A DNA stretch of 64,000 nt from Yamagishiella unicocca (GCA_003116995.1 BDSL01000029.1:806001-870000), one strand, 5' to 3'. Numbered from the stretch's first letter, positions 1 through 13,045 are shown. The notes: generated by a model from the sequence alone, not told the origin. Program-made: numbers and translations.

Positions 1-1280
1 AAGAACGCTGCGAGTCGGAGTACGCACCAAATGTTGCCTTAGCAGGCGTGAATGCGCACCGCTGGGGGCATGCGCGCAGAAGCGCCTGGGGACGCATAAG
101 GCACGCCATTTTCGCTTTGCCGGCTGTTCTAGGTGCGTATGGTGGCCGCTGCAAATCTAAGGAAAGAAGGTTTCCGCACAGCAGGAACAAATTGCGAGAC
201 TGCGCTCATTCATGGACGACAGCGCTTCCGCCGTACATGACCGCGGCGGCTTGGCCAGCGCCCGGGTGACAACGCTTTCACATCAGCAAGTGCATTATTC
301 GTAACTCTCTGTTCAGTAGGCATACGCAGCTAGGCAAATTGACCCATCATGCCGCTCATCGACAATTTGCATTTCAGCACCTGTACAAGTGGCGTCCGTC
401 CTCTACAAATTGGGCAATGAGGACAGATGTTTATGTTCTTAGATCAATATTTTCAAGGAGTAGAGCCCCACGCCTTTATGTGCTTGCGTTCTGGCCTGAA
501 GAGTCCTTTGCTGACTCCTGGGCTGGGAAAATGCATTATGAAATGCGTGGATGGCTTAATCTAGGAGAGGCAGTTGGAGGAGACGGGGGCAGGGAGGGAG
601 AGGGGTAACGGGTGAACCTGGCAATCCGGTTACTCTCCCATCGCGATGTGTCTTGCTATTTGTCACAGTTGAATGGCCTTGGATCGTGTTGGCGGACGGT
701 TGCGAGGTATGGGGAGGGCATTACCAGGCGAGGAAAGTAATGAGGGGACAGGAGGGGGAATGGGTTGAGGGCGCCCACTCCCCGTATATCGAGGCCGTTT
801 CCTAAGAGCACAACCCCTAATAAATGTACAAAGCTTGCACGCAGATGCTTAATTGACTCAGAACTGGCATTTCATTTCTCCTTCGCTGCGCCTGTTGACG
901 AAGTACCAGTAATGGCGTTGGCGTGGATTCAAGGCTTGGTGGAGATTGCAACGCTGATCCAGGCGTTGATCGGCCCACTCCCCTTCTTGATCAAACGGAC
1001 ACAACCATCCTATCCAACGGCTCCAGCCGGGGCCTCCCTCTTGGCTATCCCAACCATCTGCAACCGCTTTCCCTATCCTTCCCAGCAATCGGGTAACACT
1101 TGTTATCAGCGCACCGACATCTAGATGTTCTGGCCATTGCCATGTCCCTGGACCTGCTCATCATTGCTATGGCTGAGGACGGCTGAGGCCGCCTCGATTT
1201 GGCAGGAGATGGAAGCCTTGCTGCTCGGCCAGCCATCAGACTCGCAGGCCGCCTGCCAGCACAGGACGTGTTGATCCGGG

Positions 1281-1370
1281 ACTGAACCCAGCAGACGCTT
1301 CAAAGGGCACAGAAAAGCCCCGAGAGGCACAGGGACGCTACCCTGCCCAAACACCAGCCACAACGCGACA
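1281..1370. repeat. Dispersed repeat, copy 1 (shared with 20.77 kb)
   Basis: By eye this stretch matches 20,766-20,863 in the same orientation at roughly three quarters of positions. Shared blocks include CCAGCAGACGC and ACCCTGCCCAAACA. It is an unclassified dispersed repeat, possibly an old fragment of a retroelement. No coding function can be assigned. Confidence 0.55.
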
Positions 1371-1504
1371 GTCATAACCAACCCACTCCACGGCCACCAG
1401 ACATCACGACAAATCGCACAACCCCCGCGAAACAGCGGGGAGGGGTGACAACAAGAAGTTGGAGAGAGCAGCCCAAGGGTCTCCCCCCAGACGGTCTTCT
1501 CGAC

Positions 1505-1545
1505 ACACACACACGCACACAACACACACACACACGACGGCGGGA
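1505..1545. repeat. CA/GT microsatellite
   Basis: An imperfect run of CA dinucleotides interrupted by single G or A changes. It is a simple-sequence repeat in non-coding DNA. Confidence 0.8.
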
Positions 1546-3536
1546 CCAAAAGGAGAGTCGACAAGTAGCAGGGGGAAGGACCCAGGACGGCCACAACGCA
1601 CAAACACTTGCACACCGTCGTGTCTACCAGCGAAAGGAGGACTAGCACGAAGGGTGTTCCAAAAATGCGAGCATAATACCGTTTAGCACCCTACATAGAC
1701 AAAGACCAAGCCTCGCCGGCCCACCACATGCCCAACTACGACGTCCGGACGGCCCGGAGGACGCCGCCATATGAGGAATGCGGGCCGGGGTGGTAGTGTA
1801 CGATGGGCTCTGCCTGGTAGATGTCTGGTGGACGCCCTGCTTGGACAGGCGACGGCGCGGGACGCTTGTGCTGCTACGCTACGTTAAATGCGATGCACTC
1901 TGGCGGCTGTTGTCGCAGGCGCCCACGCATCTTGGCTTTCGGGTATCGCTGGTACTCATGTTATGAATGTGGTGCCGTTATGCCGGGGGGACGGTCCATC
2001 GTGAGACGCACATATCGATGTAGTTCATAAGGTGCGGTACTCCTTCGTGGAACGTGAGGACTGTACTGACTGGCTCGTGGCTTAGTGCTGCGCGCTGATT
2101 ATGGCGAGTATGGTTTACGCCTATCCAACGAAACCATAAATTATACACCTTGTTACAATTCCTCGCTAGCAACGAGGCCTGAATTCAGGCAAACCACACT
2201 CTAAGCAACGCCAGATGCCCCACCTAAATTTGCTAGGAGATTGCAGCCTCACCTCTGGCGATACCAAAGTAGCAGCGAGAAATACACGACTCTACATACG
2301 AATTCGCATGACTGTGATCTGCTAGTATGCGTACGAACAGCGTTCCTCGCCCGACCTCCAGCGCACGTCGTTCCTGATGGCCCACCTCGACGTCACAGAT
2401 CCAGCGACCCCCGGCGCCTGAGCACGTCAGCGAGTTGGACCAGCCACACATGCTCCCGTCTCGTGCTTGTCACCCTAGCGCAGCAGTCGTGCCCTGAGCA
2501 GGCTTGCCCTCAGGCGGCGTACTAATGCCTCGTGACGTATCAGCAGCCCCATTGACTCAGCCGTGACGTCGGCCGAAGACAGTGCCGCAGGACGAGACGG
2601 TTGAACTCACGAGACCCCACCGCTGCCGCTTCAGCGCAATCTGGCCCATATACACAGGGAACTAAACATGTTATTTTTTTAGGAGCACACAGGAACAAAA
2701 CCCCGAGCGCACCTTGCCGCGCGGCGAGATGAAGCTAGAGTATCGGGGAGACGAGCACCGAGCGCGATGCAGAGCGGAGTGTAGCGAACAGGCCTGGTAG
2801 CAGCAGGCGACACACCGAAATACACCAAAGCGGCCTCGGAAAAGCAATACCGGCACTCCAACGTTACCATGAAGCAGCCGCTGTCGATACTTCCGAAACA
2901 GTCAATACGGCCCGAACCCCAGCATTCCGCATCCTCCTCCGGACCACGGTCCCCTACACCCAATCCGGTAGGGCCGGCACCACTGACAAGGGTGGGTATG
3001 CGGGAAGACGGCTCAGCAAGCAGAGCGCGCGTTGCGATTGCGACGCGGGCTTGGGCCGCGCCGATGCCGTACATCGCCTTCATGCGTCCACCTTGGCCTA
3101 ACCCATACATTGTACACGGCCTTTATGCCCGCACCGGCGCGTACGGTTTCAGCTGCATGGCTCTGTCCAAAAACCCACTTCCGATACGAGCTCCTAGTCC
3201 TCACCGCCTGCGCAGACACGTCAGCGGCTGCCTCCGGCCCCCTCCCCCAATCGAGCTGTTCTACTCCGAACTGCAGTGCCTGCCCGCCTTCTCAGCCCGA
3301 CACCGTGATGCAGCTGCCCCCTTGGCCCCCTCCATCAGAGAAGCCTCTCGTCTCCCAGCTCGCGTCACACCGCCATCGCGACATCCTGCTTCCTAATACG
3401 CCGCCACCGTACATGCATCCCCCCCTCCCCCATAACCATACAAAAAGGGTTTCTTTTATTGTAACCCCCTTCATAACAAGCAAGCAGCAGCGTACCGGTT
3501 CCGGAGCCCACCGGATACCCAGCCATCGCCTACTGC

Positions 3537-6500
3537 CTAGTCTAGAAGCAGGTCCGCCGCCGGCTGCTGCTGGCGTTGTAGCCTTGCACCCCCCGACGCC
3601 GCGCCCGAAGCGGAGGGGCGTGCCGCCGGTTGGTACGCCTGCGGGCCGCCCAGCTCGCCTCCCATACCCAACCCAAGCAGCCCGAACCCGTCGGCCCCCG
3701 GCGGCGATGTCCCCGGGGCCCCACTGCCCCCCAGCTCTGGTAGCAGGAACCCCGCGTCAATCAGCATCTCGCCGTACTCGCCGTACTCGAGCTCCTGGGC
3801 CTTCGGGATCGACGACGACGGCACGCCGCCCATGGCGCCGCACCCAAAGTCCAGCTCGTCCAGCAGCGACGGCGACATGCCGTACGACGCGTCGTCACAT
3901 GGTTGTCGTACAGTGCCGAGGCCGCATGAACCCCCATCCGCCGTGGTTTTCCCTGCAAACCTTACAAGCCCTGCAAACTCTGCTGACCCGAGTTCCCGAC
4001 CCCGCCCCTGCCCTGAGCCGCATCCATGTGCCCCGACCGCCCCCAAGCTCCTGGGCCCGGCCTCCGCGGCGCCTGACCCTCCGGCATCCCCGGCATGATC
4101 CTCCAACGATATCATATCTCGCCCCTCACTGCCGCGAGACGCTCGCTCCCAAGACGGCGCCAACGCCACCGTCCCACCTGCCACGCCCGATGCGGCGGCG
4201 GCGGCGGCGCCGCCGCCGCTGGAACAAGCTGCCTCCGCGCCGCCTCCGCCGTCGCGCCCGCTGCCCGCCGTAATCGCCGCCGCCGCCAGCGCCAGCGCCG
4301 CCTCCACCTCGTGCTCGAAACTGAGCTGCCGCTGCTGCATCACGGCCGCAGGTAGCGCGGGACCCATGCTGGCGGCCATCGTAATGCCCAACAGCTCGCC
4401 TGCCGCCGTCGCCGCACCCGCTGCCTCGGCGTCGCCGGCCGTCGCGGCCGCCGCCGCCGCAGCCGCCGCCAGGAACTGTCTGTTGGCCACTGTGTCTCGC
4501 GCCACGTCGATCTCATCGTCGGTGAGTGGGCTGGCCAGCGCCCGTTCCATAATGGCGCGTTGGCGCGTAAGGCCCCAGCTCACCGGTTCCATCTGTCGTA
4601 CAATCGTACGAATCAAGGGGACGGGGAGCCAGGGTAACGATGTCATCGGGAGGACTACAGCTTCACAGTCGTCAACAGCTGTCACTCCCACATCTGCAAC
4701 AACCAAACGTTTCCTAATAGGGCTTCCTATTTCGTGCCGAATCACAGGTTTCCTCTCATACTCCCCCCCTCGAGCCCAAGACGTCTCTTCTAAACGGTTT
4801 TTCCTCGCATCCACGGGTCTTCCTCGAAACCCCCTCCAGCCCACAACTGGCCCCGCCGCCACGCCTCCTGCCCCTGGGCCCCCCGGGCCCCCCTTCCTCG
4901 GGCCCTCCCCCGGCCCCCGTCCCCCCTCCGCCCCCGCGCGCACCTTGATGTAGGTGATGAGCGCCTCGAAGTCGTGTCGCGCCAGCAGCTCCTTCTCCAG
5001 CGCCTCAATCACAGCGTACGAGCAGCGCAGCAACAGCCGGTCGTGGCCGTCCTGCAGCGCGTTTGCAGCGGCAACTGGGTTTGCCGGACGGTGCGCGGCA
5101 ACCAGGTCAACAAGCTCCACCAGCATACACGCATCCGCGCTGCACTCGAGAGCCTGCAGGCCTCCCCACCCGCCATCCGCCGCCCACCTGTTTCAAATCG
5201 TGCCAGCTGTCCTCTCCCCACCCGCCATCCGCCTCCTACCTGGTTCAATCCGTGCCAGCTGTCTTCGCCCCACTTTCTCCCATCACCCCTCCCCTAGGGG
5301 AAAAGGGAATTGTGCGGGGCGCCTTCGCCCTACCTCACAAGCACCGTACGCCAGTCGCGCACCTGGAGCAGGATGTCTATGACGCGCGCGCAGAAGGCCG
5401 GCGGGAAGGGCGTCGCGAAGAGCGTCATGAGCCACTGGCTGACGTACAGCACGGGCGGCAGGCCGAACTCCGTCAGGTGGGCGCCGAGGTCGGGCAGCCG
5501 CCACGTCAGCAGCAGGTCGAAGGTGGCCAGCTCGGCCTGGGGGCAGGAGGGGCGCGGGCGGGAGGGGCGAGGACGGCAGGGCCGCAGGGGAGGGTTAGGC
5601 GCGGCGGCGCCGGGGGGGGGGAAATGATGCGGCGCTCCCAAGAGTGGAGGGCCGATGTATGGGCCGGCCGGCAGATTTTCTACTGCCCAGGGCGTGTAGG
5701 AATTTTAGGGGTCGCGGCTGGCCTGCTCCCGCCTGTCTCTCACCTACTCTCTTGTCCCCTTGGTCCACTAACCCTCATCTCGAATCAGATCGCTCAAGCC
5801 GCCCCTCTCTCCCCCCGCCCCGCCCCGCAGGCCAGGGCAGTTCAAATCAGATCCGGACCAGCTGGCGGGTCACCTTGAGCGGCTCCAGCCCGGGCAGGTA
5901 AAGGCGGCGCAGGTTAGGTCCCTCCGGGTCCATCAGGCGACAGAATAATCTGGAGGGGGTTCGAGGGAAACCCGTGGATGTCCAAAAAACAATCGTTTGA
6001 AACAGAAGTTTTGAGATGCATGCGGGAGAACTGGGTTGGGGATACGAAAGCCGAAGGTCGTAATATGACCTTTGGCGGCTAAGCTATGTCGGCTACGGCG
6101 AGACGAAAGGAAGCGAGGACCCCGCGCGACGCACGTAAACTTTTCGCAGAACCGGTTTTGGGCGCTAGCAAGAGAACTGTGGGAGTTGGTGCGCTATGGG
6201 AGAGCGGACATCGCGGTCCGGTCCCAGTCCCAGTCCTAGTCGGAGTCCCAGTCCCGACCCGCCCGAATACCGACCAGATGCGTGAGGAAGCCGGTCATTA
6301 CCAGAGAAGGTCCGCGGTCGTCCAGGAGAGGAGGCCGAAGCCGCGCCGCGCCGCCATGGGGGACGCGAAAGCCTAGACGCAGGTCCCGACGCCCGCAGAC
6401 AAGAACGCAACGACTAGCAAAAAAACTATCAGAACAGAGGCCCAACCCAGCGGCGGAACTCACCTGGCCAGGGCCCAGAGCGGGTGGGGAAGCGGTCGAC

Positions 6501-9500
6501 GCGAAGCATGCGGGCAAGGGGCAGCAGGGGCGTTAGGAACAATATCCAGGCGTGGAGCGGGTGGACAGGGGTCAAAGCAACGAAGAGGCCCCAGCGGCGC
6601 GGCGAAAGAGGCGGAGGCAGGAAAGGGGAGGACGGATATACGGGGAGACGGGGACGCGGGCTGGTACGGCGGCGTACGGCGTTGTACGGCGGAGGCCTGT
6701 ATGACGGAGGGAGGAAGTGAAAAAATATGGGGCGTGAAGATGCGGGACAGGGGGGCAAGGCTAGCAGGCGAGGAGGGGGTTCGAGGGAAACCCCCTCCTC
6801 GAGGAGGGGGGGGGCGGGGAACGCGGGGGGAGTGTTTGTAAGAGAATCCGCGGATCTGCGGGAGAAAGGGGAGCCGGGTGAGGGCTGGCGGGTTGCCGAT
6901 GATGATAAGGAACGTAGACGGCAGGTAGAGCTCTAGGACCGCGCATGGCTTGGGGTCACCAAACTGAACCATCGTGGGATTCCAGCAGCCCGCTCCGGCC
7001 CTGATCCGATGCGAACCTCCACCAAGCCGGACCACGTCTCCTAGCCGGGTTTGGGTTTTCCTGAAGTGCAGACCTAAGGCTTCCCGCTGAGTCTACCGAC
7101 CCCTAGGCCCCTCCTCCGCTGCCCCCACCTGAAGGCCGTCTCCTCGGGGACGTACATGAGCAGCACCCCCACCATAAAGGCCATGCCCTGGGTGGGGGAA
7201 AGCGGGAGTGGGTGGAGTGAGCCGCGTAGAAACACGTACAGAGACAGCCGTTAAGAGAAACGGACAGCGACCGTGGGCGGGTGGGCGGGTGGGTGGGTGA
7301 CTGGTTTCAGGAAGGGGTCAAGGTGCGATGGGGGCCTTGATAAGCAAGGCACGGTACATCTGGCCGCGAGCTGTGCCGAGCAGCCGCCCAGGAGCGGGCC
7401 CTGACAGCAGCGGAATCTGCCGCCAGCGTGGCAACTGTGCGACCGTACCACTGTACGACGCACCTGGCAGTACGCCACCTCCAGGTCGTGCAGCGAGTAG
7501 GCCTGGGGGGAAGGGGGACGGCGGGGATGAGGTGAGAGGGAAGCCCCACCTTCCCCAAGCCTTCCCTGGAGTGACAGTGACCCGTCATGCATTCTCCTCC
7601 ATCAGCCCACGTACACGGACACTCGCTGCAGCCTACCGAGCTGTGCTCCCCAGTCCATGCTGCCGCTGTTGTAGAGGGTGGTGTGCACCGCGCCCGTACG
7701 ACACATACACACACCCGCCCTCCTCTGCCCCACCTTGAGTACCCTGAACAGCGAGTGCTGCCCCGCCTCCATGCTGAAGTAGGGGTGCTCGGGGAAGGTG
7801 CGGTGGATGTCCCGCAGGATGGAGTCGTCCACCTCCTCCTGGCCTGGGGCCGGGGGCGGACGGGGGAGTTTGAGAGGAAACCCGTAGAGAGGAAACCCGT
7901 AGAGAGGAAACCCGTAGAGAGGAAACCCGTAGGGAGGAAACCCGTAGGGAGGAAACCCGTAGGGAGGAAACCCGGGTGGGGTTTAAGGAGAATCCGCGAG
8001 TCCACGGCCGACAAACCAAGGCAAACCCGGGTGGGGGGCGCGAGGACCAGGGGTGACAGTGCGGATGATGATGGGCGGTGTGCAGGTGAGGACGTGATGG
8101 CAGGCAGGGGGGTTCGAGGAAGACCCGTGGATGCAGGCAGGGGGGTGGGGGTACCAGCGACCCACCGCCCACTTCGGTGGTTTGCCATTCCTCAATAAGG
8201 GCCGAGCCGTGGCGGCGGCAAGGTGAGCAGCACCCACGGTTTTTTGCACCCACGGTTTTGCACCCACGGTTTTCTTCACCCACGGTTTTGCACCCACGGT
8301 TTTGCGCCCACGGTTTTGCACCCACGGTTCCGCACCCACGGTTTCCTCCCCCCCTCGGTTTTGCTTTGCAGTGCCGACCTGTGTGTTTAGCCTCACATCC
8401 CGTCATACCCCCCTTCAGCCGCACCCGCGGTCATCTCGTTGAGCACTGCGAAGCGGCTGTCTGGCGCCACGGAGGCGGGCAGGCCGACACCGCTCTCCCA
8501 GGGCACCTGTCGGCGCAGAAGCAACAGGAACGCAGCAGTCAGCAGTCAGCGGTCAGCAGTCAGCAGTCAGCAGCCGCCGGAAGCAGCAGTCGCTGGCAGC
8601 AGCCGTCACCAGTTACATTACCAGCAGTTTGTGTGGGAATCCAGCGATTGCAGACGGGCGCGCACGGGCAGGCAACGGACAATCTCGATCGCCCACCACT
8701 ATCGAAACCCGTACAGGCCGTACCAGGGGAAAGCCCCCCGATTTCTTTACGACACACGACACTCAGCATCCCGTTCCCTCCTCCCCTCGTGCCCTTCTCC
8801 CCTCCGTTCCCCCCTCCGCCTCACCTGCAACATGGCCTCCAGCACCGCCTGCTGAGCCACCAGGACGGGGTCACTGCCTGACTCGTCCAGGGGCAGAGGG
8901 CCTGTGCGATGAGAGGGGGTTGCGAGGAAGACCCGCGGATGCGAGAAAACCCGTTTAGAATAGACGATGGGGGGGGGGGTGATAAGAAAATCCGCGATGG
9001 GGGGGGAGAGGGCCGACTTCAGCGCCCGCAGCCTCCAACCGTTCGTCATAAGCCTATTCCCAGCCTACCACCATCCCCGACCTGGCGAGTGGCTACCTTC
9101 CTTACCGCCTCCGGGAAACCCTCCAAAACCCCATCCGGGAGCCCCTACTGCCCCTCCCCCTCTCCCGGTCCCCTTCCGGGCCCCCTCCCTAACCTCCCTA
9201 CCCACCCTCCCAACGCACCCGCCCGCCCACTCACCCAGCGCGTCCAGCCGCTCCAAGATGAGCCGGACCGCCTCGGGCTGCCCGGAGCCCGCCCCGTTGC
9301 CCGATGTCCCGGATCCAGGGAGGCCCGAGGCGTCCGTGGTCCCCAGCACTCCGCTAACAAGCTCCCAGCCATCAGACGAGTCGCCGTTGGCGTCCGCCGA
9401 GAGATCCAGTCCGCCTGCGATGGCTGTTCCTGTGGCACCGGCGATGGTCATGCAGGGCGAGGATGCGGGGGGATGACGAGGTGTTGGGATTGAGGTTTGA

Positions 9501-12500
9501 GAGGGGTGGGACCAGGTTTCGGAGCTGAGCCAGAGGGAGGGCACGCGCGAGAGGCGGCCTTGGGGGTTGGCGCTGTACGTGAGGAGCTTTCCTCCGCTCC
9601 GAAGCGAAGCCGTCCGGCCCCCGGCCTCTAACCACGTGCCGTACTCCGTCTGAATCGTACCAACCCACCACCTACCCATACGCGGACAGCCCCCACATGC
9701 ATCGGCTCGTCACCTCACCAATCCCAGGCCCGTCGCCTCACCCGTCCCAGGCCCGTCGCCTCACCAGTCCCAGGCGCTCCGAACCCCTTCGTCTTTGTCC
9801 CCACCACCTGCCCGCCGCCACGCCCCTTGGTGTATGGCCCCCGTCCCAGTTTGCCAACCACCAACACCAACATCACTACCACCGCCATCATCACGACCAC
9901 CACCGCCGGTCCCCGATGCCGCCCCCAGCCCCGGCCCTGCCTGCTCTGGACGCCCTGTTGTTCTGCGGTGTCGTTGCGGCGGATGAGGGCCGGCTGCTCC
10001 CCTCCCGCGGCTCCACCGCATCCGCGCCCGCTATGCCACCGCCGGTGTTGCTGCGGTCCCTCCTGGGTAGGGAGGCGGCGCTGAGGGAGGGCGACGAAAG
10101 GAGGGCCCACCGTGGGAGAGGGAGAGGAGGCCCCACCGTGAGGCCGGGGGGAAGCCGGGTTAGGGAGGCGTAAGGAGTGGAACAGCGTGGGGGCCAGCAT
10201 GAAGGCGGTGGGGTGGTATATATATGCGGTGGTGGCAGATGGGGCGGCGAAGGAAGCCCCCCGCCTTTCAGGTTACGTGACTGGGTGCATACGAGAGCAC
10301 TGGAAGGGTGATGGGATGCTAGACGCGTGTGCATGCAGGCGGCCGCCGCCTAGGCTTCCCCCCCTTCCATTCCCTTTCTGCTCCTGTGCAGGTTTGGCGA
10401 CATTTCCGTTCCCATGCCCCATCCCCCTTGCAACCTGGGCACGTGCCCGTGCCCGCTCCGAACCCCATACTCGGCAGGATCTGCATTGCCAGTGCGCCAC
10501 CCGGGTGGCGCAACGGCAAGGCATCCATCCGTGCCCAGTTACCGGGCTTATATAGTTGCTGCTATGCAGCATACTGCTAAGCAGCATACTGCTAAGCAGC
10601 ATACTGCTAAGCTGTTTCAACATACCATACTTGAGGTGATCTTCCAGTAGCCCTGCCTCGTAAAGAGATCACCCTGGGTCACTAGCCCTAGCTGGTATGC
10701 CCGCATGTGGCGGGGCGAGGCCCTCACCTGGGACTGCTGGTGAAGCTGCCCACACTGGCCCCCGGTCGCGCGAAGGCCAGCGCCGCAGCGGCTACTGCCG
10801 CCAGCCGGCTGCTGCTGCCGCTGCCGGTGATTGCGGCGACGCCCGCGTCGCGACCACTGACCGATCCGCCGGTCTGGTGGGAGATGTCGTCGATGGCGCT
10901 GTCGTCCTCGTCGTCCAACAGGCGACTCTGCCCCGGTCCTGGGTTCTCGCACTGCAACGACGGCAACGGCCAAGCGGGGAGGCGGGCGAGGTGAGTGCGG
11001 TGCCCTGCGGGCCCACATGCCTCCCCCACACGCAAGCTACGATTTCCCCTCAGCTGTGCCTTTCGTGCCGTGGTACCATACTGGTACAATACTGGTACCA
11101 TACTTTTACCATATTGGTACCATACTGGTACTGGTAGCACACGTAGGGTGCAGCGCATGCCGCCCATGGGCGTGTGTTTTCGCGTGCGGTGTGAATGAGT
11201 GGGTGTGCAGGGCGCGGGGGGAGGTACCGACGGATACCCCAGGGACCGTGTGACCCACGGGTCAGGGCCGCTGCCGCTGCGGCTGCCGGTCACATGCTGC
11301 CGTGCGTACCTGAAGCGGCGCGGCCAGGTGTGGGTTCTCCAGCAGGACGTACCACAGCCTGGCGCGAACCTCCTGGGGTGGTGGGGCCAGGAGGGGACGA
11401 TTGGGGCCAGGAGGAGGTGGGAGGGGGGAGGTGGGAGGGCGGAGGTGGGAGGGCGGAGGTGGGAGGGCGGAGGTGGGAGGGCGGAGGTGGGAGGGCGGAG
11501 GTGGGAGGGCGGAGGGCGGACAAAGGTCCCGACCATGTGGGTGCAGGTGCGCTTGCGGTGATGGTGAAGGGGTGCGGGTGCGGCCCGTCAACACGACTTT
11601 ACCCTAAAGCACTAGCTAGGGACCCTACATCATACATTGTGCCAAACCGCCTCATCGTCTAACCTCCATCTCTCGCCACCATTACGCGCGCGCCCCCTCC
11701 CAGCCCAAAACCTCTTCAGCCGGGTGCCCCCGGGCCCCTGCAGGACACGTCACCCAGCCGCAAACCCTCCTGGGACTGTCCCCAGCCCCCATTCCTCGCA
11801 ATGCAGTCAACACCCAGAGAACTCGCAGCCCATATCCGTGTCCCTGCTGCCCTGCGGTCCCTTACCGCCCTCTTCCCCGCCCTTCCTCCGCTACTGCCAC
11901 CGCCCCTCACTGCCTCCCAGCTGTTGCCGCCGCCGCTGCCGCCCCACCTGCGGTGCGTTCTCAATGACCTGCCTCCCGAACTGCACGTCCACCTTGTCCC
12001 GCCGCCGGGCCTGCAGCTGCCAGGCGCGCTGGGAGGCGTTCAACCGGTCCTCCAGGCTCTGAAGCAGGGCCTGGAGGAGTAGCAGGACGGGGACAGGTGC
12101 GGGAAGGAAGGGCAGTGGGTGATGGTAGGGTTATGTCATGTCATGGTGATAGCCCGGGAGGGCTGGAGAAGGGCAACAGCGTCGGTCGGGCGCAAGGGGG
12201 TCAGCGGCTACCCATGGAACGCAGGTGGGGCTGGGCTTCTGCGGGTGGCAGCGGCGTTCGGCAGCGGCAATGGAAATATTGCTCCGAAACCCAACGGCTA
12301 GGGCCAGCCGTGCCCAACCAGTCGCGTCATGCTGCAGATTTGAGGCTGGCTAGTCGTTGGTTGCCGTGCGACGACGTACTGTGCCGTGTCGCACCTGTAA
12401 TTGACGCCTGTTGTCCAGCAGCCGTTCGCCTATCCTTCCAGCGCGTATGACGATACCTAGGCGGTAGCGGAGTGCGAGGGGCGGCTCAGGTCAGCTGCAG

Positions 12501-13045
12501 GTCGTCGGGCTCAGCTGGTATTTGAGAAGTTGGCTTGGGGCAGGCTTCCCGAGTATGTCGGAGGTGACGTAAAGCATTGCGATGCCAAAGTTCAGGCGGG
12601 AGCACGATGCGAGGTGCGGAGGTCCAGGATCCGCGGTCGAGGGGGAGGATGTGCCGCCGAACAGCGCGAACAGCTAGGGAGTTGGTGGCAGATGCAGGCA
12701 GCTACGCTCCTTCGCTTTGCAAGACAGCTGTAGTAGGTCAGGACCCGTGATCTCTTACCATTCTGTATCCCTTGCAGCCGAGACTGCGCGCCTGTGATGA
12801 CCGTCTGTATGCCCTTGCTGCGGGTTGCGGAATGGATGGGCCCGACCCGGAGCCACGTCAGCGAACATACTTCGTTCCCTTGGATGTGCAAATTTCAGGC
12901 TTACCTCCTCAGCTCCTGGTCGCGCAGGAGCTCCTGTGCTGACTGCGCGGTTCGGCTAATGACCTCGCCCATTTTGCTAACCGCTGCCATCGCTTTGCTC
13001 CAGTGCTCCATGCTTCCAATTTTATCCTCTAAATGGCGAGAATGA
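3537..13045 (-). CDS. TBC-domain Rab GTPase-activating protein (EVI5/TBC1D1-like catalytic core)
   Basis: Likely accelerates GTP hydrolysis by Rab GTPases in vesicle traffic. Exons in reading order: 12,905-~13,045; 11,948-12,070; 11,310-11,372; 10,728-10,951; 9,235-~9,353; 8,825-8,901; 8,425-8,506; 7,734-7,843; 7,464-7,502; 7,129-7,187; 5,874-5,949; 5,363-5,536; 4,944-5,153; 3,537-4,592 (stop TAG). Phases agree from 12,070 to the stop. Catalytic signatures are present: EVRARLWYVLL, then ILRDIHRTFPEHPYF with the IxxDxxR arginine finger, YSLHDLEVAYCQ with the glutamine finger, GMAFMVGVLLMYVPEE, and SQWLMTLFATPFP. Upstream exons look like coiled coil (MEHWSKAMAAVSKM; LEDRLNAS). The last exon is Ala/Gly/acidic low complexity. 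The ATG at 13,011 is a candidate start, but the open frame runs further upstream, so the 5' end is unsettled. The phase between the first exon and 12,070 does not close, so one or more small exons are missing there. Subfamily is inferred from motif spelling only. Confidence 0.93.
4780..4835 (-). repeat. Short R1-family fragment in a RabGAP intron
   Basis: Read on the minus strand this begins with the R1 head (TTCGAGGAAGACCCGTGG) followed by the AAACCGTTTAGAA block. It lies in the intron before the last RabGAP exon. Confidence 0.7.
5957..6775 (+). mobile_element. R1 repeat element, copy 1 (RabGAP intron)
   Basis: About 820 bp, starting GGTTCGAGGGAAACCCGTGG. It is collinear with copies at 49,958 and 51,998 and differs by scattered substitutions and small indels. 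Shared landmarks are CCGAAGGTCGTAATATGACC, the tandem CAGTCCCAGTCC segment, GGTACGGCGGCGTACGGCG and CTAGCAGGCGAGGAG. No transposase-like protein is apparent in any frame, so I treat it as a non-autonomous element. It is inserted antisense to the host gene in the intron between exons 7,129-7,187 and 5,874-5,949, making that intron about 1.2 kb. Its true termini and any target duplication are unresolved. Confidence 0.8.
7875..7975. repeat. 15-bp tandem repeat in a RabGAP intron
   Basis: About seven copies of a unit of the form GAGGAAACCCGTAGA. The unit resembles the head of the R1 repeat (GAGGGAAACCCGTGG), so the array may derive from local amplification of an R1 end. Confidence 0.85.
7981..8025 (+). 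repeat. Short intronic repeat R2, copy 1
   Basis: Matches the pattern GAGAATCCGCGAATCCACGG followed by CCGACAAACC. The same pattern recurs near 15,941, 17,152 and 19,022, always inside introns of the two left-hand genes. Confidence 0.75.
8236..8350. repeat. CACCCACGGTTTT tandem repeat
   Basis: Seven to eight imperfect copies of a 13-17 bp unit with core CACCCACGGTTTT, in a RabGAP intron. Confidence 0.85.
10563..10612. repeat. 16-bp tandem repeat
   Basis: Three copies of GCAGCATACTGCTAA in a long RabGAP intron. Each unit is partly self-complementary (AGCA/TGCT). Confidence 0.8.
11405..11520. repeat. GGAGGTGGGAGGGC tandem repeat
   Basis: About seven copies of a purine-rich 14-bp unit directly upstream (on the minus strand) of the 11,310-11,372 RabGAP exon. 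On the coding strand it is a long pyrimidine run before the acceptor. Confidence 0.85.

Larger units (their letters stand above)
1..3536. other. No gene recognised (left flank)
   Basis: Open frames here are short and show no family motif or coherent exon structure. A CA-rich microsatellite lies near 1,505-1,545. A segment at about 1,281-1,370 resembles one at 20,766-20,863. The right end is presumably the 3' UTR and downstream flank of the minus-strand RabGAP gene, but I found no convincing TGTAA signal for it close to the stop codon. Confidence 0.5.

Noticed and set aside
3032..4273. 413-codon plus-strand frame
   Set aside because: It is opposite the last RabGAP exon and has the Pro/Arg/Ser-rich composition of an antisense shadow in GC-rich DNA.
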